DNA of 32,885 nt, from the NCBI GenBank assembly GCA_018712945.1, contig DVFZ01000055.1, positions 1 to 32,885 on the forward strand, written 5' to 3'. Both the position numbers and the translations under genes were made by a program. The notes beneath the pieces were generated by a model. That model did not search any database. It was not told the origin of the DNA and saw only the letters and a list, made by a program, of their open reading frames with translations. The stretch comes from Candidatus Pullichristensenella stercorigallinarum (lineage in GTDB: Bacteria; Bacillota; Clostridia; Christensenellales; Aristaeellaceae). Positions 24,432 to 31,378 of this stretch are shown piece by piece (positions within the stretch are counted from its first letter, which is position 1; each line of letters begins with the position of its first letter).

Positions 24432-25319
24432 CTATATTGAATTTCCGGAAATGCCTAAAACACATTCCCTCATGCGCTCAATAAAGAGCCGGGGCGCAGA
24501 GGAAACCATTTGCTCCTTTTTCCAGGCGAGAACGGCGCCGGCCTCCAGACGCGGGGAAAGGGGCACAAACGACGTCTGCGCATAATCGCTGCCCAAGTGG
24601 AAGGTCAGCGCCGCGCCTACGCCACAGCGCACCATATTTACCGCGTTGAGCAAAAGGTTATAGGTAGCGGCGATTTCCAGGCGCTCATATACATCGCCAA
24701 ACCAGTTGGCCAACTCGTTGCGCACGGATTCGCGGCCCGCCATAATCAGGGGTACCCCCGCCAGCTCCGCCGCAGTGACAGACTGGCGGCCCGCCAGCGG
24801 GGAATCCTCGCGGACGAGCACGCCCCATTGCTCCTTTTCCGGCATGCGCACAAACGCATAGCGGCTGATATCCACCGGTTCCATCAGCAGGCCCAAATCC
24901 AGCAGCCCTCTCTCCATGCGTTCGCGGATATCGTCGGCGTTGGCGCTGTAAATATTGAAGCGTACCAGGGGATGCTGCGCTCGGAAACTAGCAATCTGTC
25001 CGGAAAGAAAGGTCATGTTTCGCGTTTCTCCACAGCCGATGGATATTTCGCCCGCCAGTTCCTCCCCGTGGGAAAGCTCCTGCCGCGTCTTTTCGGCCAA
25101 ATCGACGATCTCCCGTGCCCGCCGGCGCAGGAGCATGCCATCGTCGGTGAGCACGATGTGGGTACCGCCGCGGTGAAACAGCTTTGTGCCCAGTTCTTCT
25201 TCAAGTTGGATCAATTGGCGCGAGAGTGTCGGCTGCGTCACATGCAAAAGCTCGGCCGCGCGGGTGATGTTTTCCTCCCGGGCCGCCATCAAAAAGTATT
25301 TGAGAACGCGCAGTTCCAT
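24432..25319 (-). CDS. LysR-family transcriptional regulator
   Basis: 295 residues, normal for LysR. The N-terminal MELRVLKYFLMAAREENITRAAELLHVTQPTLSRQL helix-turn-helix (residues 1-36, in the expected pattern) precedes a substrate-binding domain (about 90-290) with DLGLLMEP and a conserved-looking GVGAALTF. The start ATG 25319 has AAGGGGG seven bases upstream; the frame is open further upstream without a site. Effector and targets are unknown. It lies 66 bases after the CPBP-like gene on the same strand; a CGCGCGG/CCGCGCG hairpin (25348-25371) sits in the gap. LysR genes usually face their target, but here the neighbours run in the same direction. Confidence 0.9.
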   Translation of the reverse strand: MELRVLKYFLMAAREENITRAAELLHVTQPTLSRQLIQLEEELGTKLFHRGGTHIVLTDDGMLLRRRAREIVDLAEKTRQELSHGEELAGEISIGCGETRNMTFLSGQIASFRAQHPLVRFNIYSANADDIRERMERGLLDLGLLMEPVDISRYAFVRMPEKEQWGVLVREDSPLAGRQSVTAAELAGVPLIMAGRESVRNELANWFGDVYERLEIAATYNLLLNAVNMVRCGVGAALTFHLGSDYAQTSFVPLSPRLEAGAVLAWKKEQMVSSAPRLFIERMRECVLGISGNSI

Positions 25320-25385
25320 TGCCAGCCCCCTTTTGCACAAAACGCCCCGCGCGGACGCCATGCGCCGCGCGAAGGCATGCGAAAT

Positions 25386-26357
25386 TCAATGTTTTTTGGT
25401 TTTTGCGGATTCCCGGCGCGCCGCCATCTGCTGCCACAGCGTGCGCATGGGTTTGCGCAGCAGCCAAGCTGCCAGCGCCAGCAACACAAGCGTCATCCAC
25501 GCGCCGCAAATCAAGCCGCCGTCTCCGCCCGTGAGCCAGTTTTCCGATACGGCGTAGAGCCGCAGGGCCGCCTGTGCGCCCGTCGCCGCGCCAGGGAAAG
25601 CAATAAACGCGCTGCTGGCCCAGCTCCAGGCAAAACGCAGACCCACCGCGGCCCCCGCCTTGCCCGTCGCGCTGAGGCGCGCGCAAATCAGGGCGGTCAA
25701 AAGCATATTGACAATACCCAGCGGCCGCAGGGCATATGCGCCCGTAACGGCGAGGAACATCAGCGCCGAAGCGGCATAACCCCAGGCAGGATGGGCGTGG
25801 AGCGTCGCCACACGCATGGTCAGGCCGCGCGCAAAGCGCTCCTCCGCCAACGCCGCCAGATAATAGACAGCCAACATCCAGAGAAGGTCGGTATGGAAGG
25901 AAAGCTCCCGCGCATACGGGCGCATGGAATCCACGGCCAGAAACAGCCCCGCGCCCGCAAGCACTGCCAGAAGCCCCCACAGCGCGCCCAGGGCGAAATC
26001 GCGCGCGCGCAGTCTTTCAAAGCGTCTGCCAGCCAACAGGCGCGCAAGCGCCCAGGACAGCGCGATGGCGCCGGCGCTGGAGATCATCGAAATCAGGCGG
26101 CCGTAATTGGCAAACAGCCCCTGCGCCCAGCCGGGAGCGCGCGCAACTGTGGCGGCGCTTACGTTCCAGGCCGCAAAAAGCGCCCCGAAGCCCAGCGAAA
26201 GCAGATATGTGGCCGCCCATGCCCACAAGATATACAGGCCATACGCAAAGACCAGCTTCCAAAGAGCGCGCACGCCGCCCTCTTTGCAAAACGCCGCGCT
26301 TTTCAGGCCGCTCCAAAGGCGGCGCAAGCCGCCCGCGCCGCTATTCAACAACCGCAT
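25386..26357 (-). CDS. CPBP-like intramembrane protein with a degenerate active site
   Basis: 323 residues with eight or so hydrophobic segments. The segment LAALAEERFARGLTMRV holds the first CPBP (Abi/Rce1) motif EExxxR (Glu172, Glu173, Arg177). The second (FxxxH) corresponds to FLAVTGA and the third (HxxxN/D) to FAWSWAS, so both catalytic His residues appear to be missing. If correct, this is a non-proteolytic or divergent family member. ATG 26357 lies 17 bases inside the end of the nucleoside phosphorylase gene, with GGAG eight bases upstream, so the two are coupled. An unrelated polytopic membrane protein is the alternative. Confidence 0.55.
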   Translation of the reverse strand: MRLLNSGAGGLRRLWSGLKSAAFCKEGGVRALWKLVFAYGLYILWAWAATYLLSLGFGALFAAWNVSAATVARAPGWAQGLFANYGRLISMISSAGAIALSWALARLLAGRRFERLRARDFALGALWGLLAVLAGAGLFLAVDSMRPYARELSFHTDLLWMLAVYYLAALAEERFARGLTMRVATLHAHPAWGYAASALMFLAVTGAYALRPLGIVNMLLTALICARLSATGKAGAAVGLRFAWSWASSAFIAFPGAATGAQAALRLYAVSENWLTGGDGGLICGAWMTLVLLALAAWLLRKPMRTLWQQMAARRESAKTKKH

Positions 26358-27654
26358 GGATCAACTCCGGCGGCGTCACTTTTTCCTGCGAAAGTGTGAC
26401 GGCGCGGCCAAGAATGGTCATCGCCCCGGCCACATCCGAATGGGCGTTGGCGTGCAGCGTGAGCAGCGGATCGCCCCGGCGCACAAAGTCGCCCACGCGT
26501 TTTTGCATAACGATGCCCACAGCGGGGTCGATGGCGTCCTCCTTGCGCAGCCTTCCCGCGCCCAGCAGCCGCGCTGCGTTGCCCACCTCGGAGGTGCGGA
26601 TGGCGGCGATATACCCGTCGCCCGGGGATGGCAAATCAATTTTGCGCGCAGCTTTGGGCAAAAGGTTCGTATCCTCGCATACGCGCGCGTCGCCGCCCTG
26701 CGCGGCGATCATTTCCGCAAACTTTTTCAGTCCCTCGCCCGAGGCGATCTTTTCCTCCAGCATGGAAACGCCCGCCTCCACGGAAGGCGCGATGCCGGCA
26801 TTGCGCAGCATATGCGCGCCCAGCGTCAGCGAAACATCGCGCAGCTTGCCGCCAGTGCGCCCGGCGAGCACGTCGATGGCTTCCTCGACCTCCAGGGCGT
26901 TGCCGATGTACATGCCCAGCGGCTGGTCCATATCCGTAATCAGCGCCGAGAAGCGGCGGCCGCTGAGGTTGCCGATGCGCACCATATCCTCTGCCAGCTT
27001 GCGGGACTTTTCCGGGGTATCCATGATCGCGCCGGAGCCGGTTTTGACGTCCAGCACCACCACGTCGCAGCCCGAGGCCAGCTTCTTGGAGAGGATGGAG
27101 GACACCACCAGGGGCAGGCAGTCCACGGTTTCGGTAACGTCGCGCAGGGCGTAGAGCACCTTGTCCGCGGGCGCGAGCTCAGCGGTCTGACCGGCGATGG
27201 CGCAGCCGACGCGGCGTACGATGGCTTTGAATTCCTCCACGCCCAGATTGACGTTCAAGCCGGGGATGGATTCCAGCTTGTCCAGCGTGCCGCCGGTAAA
27301 GCCCAGCCCACGGCCGGACATTTTCGCCACTTTCAGCCCACAGGCGGCGGTCAGGGGCACGAGGATGAGGCTGGTGGTATCGCCCACGCCGCCGGTGGAG
27401 TGCTTGTCGGCCTTGACGCCGGGGATATCGCTCAAATCAAGCGTATCGCCAGACTTGGCCATGGCAAGCGTCAGCGCCAGGGTTTCCCGATCGGACATGC
27501 CGTGGATGCAAATGGCCATTAAAAGCGCGGAAATCTGATAATCCGCCCAGCTTCCGTCGGTCACGCCGCGCACGAAGGCGCGGATTTCGGCCTCGTTCAG
27601 CTCTCCGCCGAAGCGCTTTTTGCGCAAGACCTGATTGGGTCGTATATCGCTCAT
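26341..27654 (-). CDS. pdp: Pyrimidine-nucleoside phosphorylase
   Basis: 437 residues, standard length. The phosphate-binding KHSTGGVGD and the family signature SGRGLGFTGGTLDKLESIPG identify thymidine/pyrimidine-nucleoside phosphorylases. It cleaves uridine, thymidine or deoxyuridine with phosphate to the base and (deoxy)ribose-1-phosphate. In Gram-positive bacteria the enzyme is usually of broad pyrimidine specificity (Pdp) rather than strict DeoA. ATG 27654 has AAAGGAA eight bases upstream and overlaps the stop of the DNA glycosylase gene (ATGA); an in-frame ATG at 27675 has no site. Followed by the overlapping CPBP-like gene. Confidence 0.94.
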   Translation of the reverse strand: MSDIRPNQVLRKKRFGGELNEAEIRAFVRGVTDGSWADYQISALLMAICIHGMSDRETLALTLAMAKSGDTLDLSDIPGVKADKHSTGGVGDTTSLILVPLTAACGLKVAKMSGRGLGFTGGTLDKLESIPGLNVNLGVEEFKAIVRRVGCAIAGQTAELAPADKVLYALRDVTETVDCLPLVVSSILSKKLASGCDVVVLDVKTGSGAIMDTPEKSRKLAEDMVRIGNLSGRRFSALITDMDQPLGMYIGNALEVEEAIDVLAGRTGGKLRDVSLTLGAHMLRNAGIAPSVEAGVSMLEEKIASGEGLKKFAEMIAAQGGDARVCEDTNLLPKAARKIDLPSPGDGYIAAIRTSEVGNAARLLGAGRLRKEDAIDPAVGIVMQKRVGDFVRRGDPLLTLHANAHSDVAGAMTILGRAVTLSQEKVTPPELIHAVVE

Positions 27655-28136
27655 GGCAAAAGTTCCTTTCTCCATTGTTGCAGTTTTTGTTCATAGGAAA
27701 GCGTATAGGCCGGGCTGGTGGAGGGCAGGCGCACGCTCTCGCGGCCGCCGAGCGCCGGAGCGCACAGGCGGCAAAACAACTTCTGCGCCGCCGCACCGTT
27801 GAACAGCACGCGCTCAATGGCCGGATAGCGGCGGAAAAAGGCCGCAAAATCGTTGGCCTCGGCATTGCGTATGGCGCTGTCCAGCGAACCCTTGCGCGCG
27901 CAGGTATGCAAAACATCCCACAGCGCCAGGCGGTTGTCCAGCAGCAGCACCTTCTTTTCCGCCACCGTCTGCGGCGCGGGGCGGCAAAACACATCCGCCA
28001 ATATGCGCCAGAAAGCGTTGCGCGGATGCGCGTAATAAAACCCCGCCCGCAAAGATTCGACGCTCGGGGCGGTGCCCAAAATCAGCGTCCGGCAGTTATC
28101 GTCCGCCACGGGCGCGTAACTCACGATTCTTTCCAT
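27651..28136 (-). CDS. Hypoxanthine-DNA glycosylase (UDG superfamily, HDG family)
   Basis: 161 residues. The N-terminal LILGTAPSVESLRAGFYYAHPRNAFW (in two parts) is the hallmark of the family 6 (HDG) members of the uracil-DNA glycosylase superfamily, and LPSTSPAYT near the C-terminus is the second active-site loop. The enzyme removes deaminated adenine (hypoxanthine) from DNA in base-excision repair. ATG 28136 begins just downstream of a TATAAT box. It is the first gene of an operon with a nucleoside phosphorylase. Specificity for hypoxanthine versus uracil is taken from the family. Confidence 0.88.
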   Translation of the reverse strand: MERIVSYAPVADDNCRTLILGTAPSVESLRAGFYYAHPRNAFWRILADVFCRPAPQTVAEKKVLLLDNRLALWDVLHTCARKGSLDSAIRNAEANDFAAFFRRYPAIERVLFNGAAAQKLFCRLCAPALGGRESVRLPSTSPAYTLSYEQKLQQWRKELLP

Positions 28137-28142
28137 GGCAAT

Positions 28143-28170
28143 ATTATAGCAGAAATCCCGTAAAAAGCAA
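28143..28170 (-). promoter_or_regulatory. Promoter of the glycosylase/phosphorylase operon
   Basis: Minus-strand TATAAT (28148-28143) lies 16 bases after TTGCTT (28170-28165). The -10 box is only seven bases before the ATG at 28136, so this promoter would give a leaderless or nearly leaderless transcript of the glycosylase. Confidence 0.6.
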
Positions 28171-28178
28171 AGTTTGGC

Positions 28179-28207
28179 TTTTCAAAATGCCCTTCTTCAT
28201 GTATAAT
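28179..28207 (+). promoter_or_regulatory. Divergent promoter of the nagD-like operon
   Basis: TATAAT (28202-28207) lies 17 bases after TTTTCA (28179-28184), a weak -35. It is back to back with the minus-strand promoter at 28143-28170 in an AT-rich gap. Confidence 0.6.
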
Positions 28208-28233
28208 AATGGCAGGCGTCCAGGAGAGGGAAA

Positions 28234-29061
28234 ATGGGCGCCGCAAAGGAGAGTGACACCTTGGAAGAGCTGCTTCGGAAAAAGGCGTTTATCAGCGATA
28301 TGGACGGCGTGATCTATCACGGCAATTTGCTGTTGCCCGGCGTGCGGGAATTTGTGGACTGGCTGGAGAAAAACGGCAAGGAATATATATTTTTGACCAA
28401 TTCTTCGGAGCGCAGCCCCAAGGAACTGAAGCAGAAGCTGCACCGGCTGGGCCTGGACGTGGGCGAGGAGCACTTTTACACCAGCGCCCTGGCCACGGCC
28501 AGCTATCTGAAAAACCAGTGCCCCGGCGGTTCAGCCTATGTCATTGGCGAGGCGGGGCTGGTGGGCGCGCTTTACGACGCGGGCTTTTCCATGAACGATG
28601 TAAACCCGGACTATGTGGTCGTGGGTGAAACCAGCGGCTACAGCTTTGAAAAAATCCAGAAGGCCGTGCATCTGGTGCGCAACGGCGCAAAGCTCCTGGG
28701 CACAAACCCGGATATCACCGGCCCGATTGAAAACGGCATCGCCCCGGCCTGCCGCGCCCTGATTTCCCCCATCGAGATGGCCTGCGGCCGGCAGGCGTAC
28801 TTCATCGGCAAGCCCAACCCGCTGATGATGCGCCACGCCCAAAGCCGCCTGAAGTCCGCGCCGGAGGACACCGTTATCATCGGCGACCGCATGGACACCG
28901 ACGTGGTGGCCGGCATTGAGTCCGGCATGGACACTGTGCTGGTGCTCTCGGGCGTGACCAGTCTGGAAAGCATGGCGACTTATCCCTATCAGCCGCATTA
29001 TGTGCTGCGCGGCGTAGGCGACATTCCTGGCGGCGTGGAGCCAGTGAGGGTTCGTGCATGA
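28234..29061 (+). CDS. NagD-like HAD-IIA family phosphatase
   Basis: 275 residues. HAD-IIA landmarks are SDMDGVIYHG (21-30) with nucleophile and acid Asp, the FLTNSS motif, the Lys/Pro-rich GKPNPLMMRHA and the metal-binding IGDRMDTDVVAGIESG. Members hydrolyse nucleotide monophosphates, p-nitrophenyl phosphate or phosphoglycolate-like substrates in the cytosol. ATG 28234 has AGGAG seven or more bases upstream; TTG 28261 with its own AAAGGAG is an alternative that would remove nine residues before the first conserved block. It is translationally coupled to the glycosyltransferase that follows. Confidence 0.9.
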   Translation: MGAAKESDTLEELLRKKAFISDMDGVIYHGNLLLPGVREFVDWLEKNGKEYIFLTNSSERSPKELKQKLHRLGLDVGEEHFYTSALATASYLKNQCPGGSAYVIGEAGLVGALYDAGFSMNDVNPDYVVVGETSGYSFEKIQKAVHLVRNGAKLLGTNPDITGPIENGIAPACRALISPIEMACGRQAYFIGKPNPLMMRHAQSRLKSAPEDTVIIGDRMDTDVVAGIESGMDTVLVLSGVTSLESMATYPYQPHYVLRGVGDIPGGVEPVRVRA

Positions 29062-30182
29062 GTGAGAAGAAAAAGATACTGCTGATCACCACGGCGCATA
29101 CCGGCTGTGGGCACAAGTCCATTTCCGATTCGCTGATGGACTGGTTTGTGGAAATGCCGCAGATCGAGGTCAAGCAGGTCGACGGTTTTGAGGACTTGGT
29201 GGGCAAATCCGTAACCGCCCTTGGCGATAGCTACGGCGTGGTCACGCGCCACGCCAAGTTCCTCTGGAAAATGACGTGGGATTTCGGCACCCGCTTTAAC
29301 GAAACCTACTGCTCTTTGATGTCCACCTGGGCGGAAAAGCGCTTTATCGACATGGTGGCGCGGGAACGGCCGGATGTGGTGCTCACCACGCATCCGATGT
29401 TCAATTCCTCGCTGATTACGGTCTGCGAGGAACATGGGCTGGATTTACCTTTTGTATCGGTGCAGGCTGACCCGGTTTCCGTGCATCCCTCGTGGTGCGA
29501 CCCGCGCTCGGCGCTGACCGTTTGCGCCACCGACGAGGCCGTGGAGCGCACGCTTTCCTACGGCGTGCCGCGCGAGCGCATCCTCAAGGTGGGCTTCCCC
29601 ACCCGCCGCCGCTTTACAGACATGGCCCAGCGCGTGGAAAAGCCGGCCTATGATTTTTCGCGCCCGGCGCGTTGCCTGCTCATGTCCGGCGGCGAGGGCA
29701 GCGGCATGCTCGGTTCTTACGCGCGCGAACTGATGAACAAGACAGACGTGAACCTGACCATCATCTGCGGGCGCAACCGGCAGCTCAAAAAGCGGCTGGA
29801 ATCGCTGCTCAAGCCCAAATACGGCGAGCGCGTGCGTATTCTCGGCTTTGTGACCGACATTGAAAACCAGATGTATGAAAGCGACATCATGATTACCCGC
29901 GGCAGCCCCAATTCGTTCTTCGAGGCCGTGGTGATGAATGTGCCGCTCATCATCACTGGCGCGCTGCCGGGGCAGGAGCAGGGCAATCCCGAATTTGTGG
30001 AGCGCTACGGGCTGGGCGTCGCCTCCCATGGCGTCAAGAGCCTGCCGGGGATTGTCACGCGCCTGTTGGAAAACAACGGCGCGGAGCTTACGCGCATCCG
30101 CGAGGCGCAGCAGAAATACCGCCGCTTTGACAACGCCAAGCGCATCGCCGAGGCGGCGCGGGATTTGGCGCTGCAACGGTAG
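29058..30182 (+). CDS. MGDG-synthase/UgtP-like glycosyltransferase (GT28 type)
   Basis: 374 residues with a GT-B fold pattern. N-terminal KILLITTAHTGCGHKSISDSL (in two parts; GH-K-S corresponds to the GHxxA loop), a central LLMSGGEGSGMLGSYARE nucleotide-binding loop, ITRGSPNSFFEAV and GALPGQEQGNPEFV near the C-terminus. These match the MGDG-synthase-like group, which transfers a sugar from UDP to diacylglycerol to make glycolipids, including lipoteichoic acid anchors. The protein is probably peripheral at the inner membrane face. The ATG at 29058 overlaps the phosphatase stop (ATGA). Specificity for lipid acceptor or sugar is not readable. Followed by the structured terminator at 30205-30299. 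Confidence 0.85.
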   Translation: MSEKKKILLITTAHTGCGHKSISDSLMDWFVEMPQIEVKQVDGFEDLVGKSVTALGDSYGVVTRHAKFLWKMTWDFGTRFNETYCSLMSTWAEKRFIDMVARERPDVVLTTHPMFNSSLITVCEEHGLDLPFVSVQADPVSVHPSWCDPRSALTVCATDEAVERTLSYGVPRERILKVGFPTRRRFTDMAQRVEKPAYDFSRPARCLLMSGGEGSGMLGSYARELMNKTDVNLTIICGRNRQLKKRLESLLKPKYGERVRILGFVTDIENQMYESDIMITRGSPNSFFEAVVMNVPLIITGALPGQEQGNPEFVERYGLGVASHGVKSLPGIVTRLLENNGAELTRIREAQQKYRRFDNAKRIAEAARDLALQR

Positions 30183-30204
30183 GAAGGACAAAACAAAGAC
30201 AAAG

Positions 30205-30299
30205 GGCCGGGAAGCGTGAACAGCGCCCATCTGTTGGACAAACAAGTACGATGTACTGTCAAACCAACGGGGTTGTTGATCGCCTCTCCCGGCCTTTTT
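30205..30299 (+). terminator. Branched terminator-like RNA element
   Basis: GGCCGGGA (30205-30212) pairs with TCCCGGCC (30287-30294), followed by TTTTT (30295-30299). Instead of a short loop it encloses 74 bases with further hairpins: AACAG/CTGTT (30219-30235), GACA plus GTAC with GTAC plus TGTC (30237-30260, loop GAT) and CAAC/GTTG (30265-30275, loop GGG). It lies 22 bases after the glycosyltransferase stop. It could be an ordinary terminator with a large loop, or the closing stem of a small RNA. Confidence 0.6.
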
Positions 30300-30312
30300 G
30301 CATTTCGCGGCT

Positions 30313-31311
30313 TTACCGCTTTTTGCGCAATGCCTCAAGTTCGTAAAAAATGCCTTTGGCGTGCGGCATTTGCGCCTCTACGCCCTGTCGCCAGTTGCAT
30401 TCGATGACGGCAACCTCGCCGTTTTCCAGAAAGGCGACGTCCCAGCCCAGGAAACGGCATCGGGGCAGCGCGTACATTTCCCGCGCGGCGCGGCGCACCA
30501 CATCCATCGCCTTTTCCCAGTTGGGTAGCCGGAAGCCGCGCAGTGGCGTGCCCGTCAGGGGGTGGACAGAGAATACGCGGGCCTCTTCGTCCATGCCGTC
30601 GGACGTGACCGCGCCCGTTTGCAAATCGACCGCCATGCAGATGCCGCCGGCATGGAAATTGTCCACCATACCGTTCCCTTTGGCGGAACGGAGCGGGGCC
30701 AGAACGATGTGCACTTCGTCGCAATCCGTATAGGTGACAACGCGCACGGTGTTGAGACAGTGCGGGTTGAGGCGGTTTAACTGCGCGTGCTGAACCGACA
30801 TTTCCTCCGCCAGCATCGCCTCGCCAGCAAGGGCGGCATGGCGCGCGGCGGCGGCCGCGTCGCCCTCGTAACGGTACAGGCTGATACCCTTGCCGCAGCC
30901 CCCGCAGGCGGGCTTGAGCATCACCTTGCCATGCTTTCTGACAAAGGCGGCGAATTCTTCCGGCGTACAGGCGGCAAGGTTAAGCCATTCGCGGCGCAGA
31001 TAGCCTTCAAACAGCCGGTTGAACAGTATCTTGTTGCCCGGAACGGAGCTGTTTGAAGTTTCGTCATCGCCAATCTGATGGATGAAGCGGTCGCGCCGCC
31101 GCAGGGTGAGATAACTGTCGCATTCCACGCGGCTTTTTTCATAAAACCTGAAGATAAAATACTCTCTGGCACTGCATCGTGTGTGCGCGTATGCCGCGCG
31201 GTATGCTCTCCATGAAGGTTTGTTCTCCATGGCGGCGCTGCGGCGGACGAATTCCTGTTTTTCCACCCGCATCGCTTCACAAGCGCGGTACCGCTGTGCC
31301 AGACGATGCAC
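30313..31311 (-). CDS. Sugar-transfer-associated ATP-grasp protein, start uncertain
   Basis: About 332 residues from GTG 31311. The ATP-grasp fold shows VMLKPACGGCGKGISLY, LNTVRVVTYTD, NGMVDNFHAGGICMAVDL and LGWDVAFLENGEVAVIECN, matching the ATP-grasp family often found in polysaccharide or cell-envelope loci. It ligates a carboxylate to an amine or similar group using ATP; the substrate is unknown. The start is a problem: the only strong ribosome site (AAAAGGAGGG, 31357-31366) serves ATG 31355, 23 bases after the upstream gene, but that ATG is in another frame. One extra G in the G5 tract (minus strand, 31328-31332) would join it to this frame. Downstream ATGs at 31272 and 31230 lack sites. 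Confidence 0.75.
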   Translation of the reverse strand: MHRLAQRYRACEAMRVEKQEFVRRSAAMENKPSWRAYRAAYAHTRCSAREYFIFRFYEKSRVECDSYLTLRRRDRFIHQIGDDETSNSSVPGNKILFNRLFEGYLRREWLNLAACTPEEFAAFVRKHGKVMLKPACGGCGKGISLYRYEGDAAAAARHAALAGEAMLAEEMSVQHAQLNRLNPHCLNTVRVVTYTDCDEVHIVLAPLRSAKGNGMVDNFHAGGICMAVDLQTGAVTSDGMDEEARVFSVHPLTGTPLRGFRLPNWEKAMDVVRRAAREMYALPRCRFLGWDVAFLENGEVAVIECNWRQGVEAQMPHAKGIFYELEALRKKR

Positions 31312-31378
31312 CGTTTGACGCAGCCCTCCCCCGCAAATTTTACAGCCATGCTCATGCCCTCCTTTTCTGCGCGCCTTG

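Noticed and set aside
25386..26357. Active CAAX-type prenyl protease
   Set aside because: Only the EExxxR motif is seen; the two His-containing motifs of active enzymes are not visible, so only a degenerate CPBP-like call is made.
24510..26399. A 629-codon plus-strand frame opposite lysR and the CPBP-like gene
   Set aside because: Compositionally biased shadow (Gln, Arg, Ala, His); it crosses two minus-strand genes and their gap without any domain.
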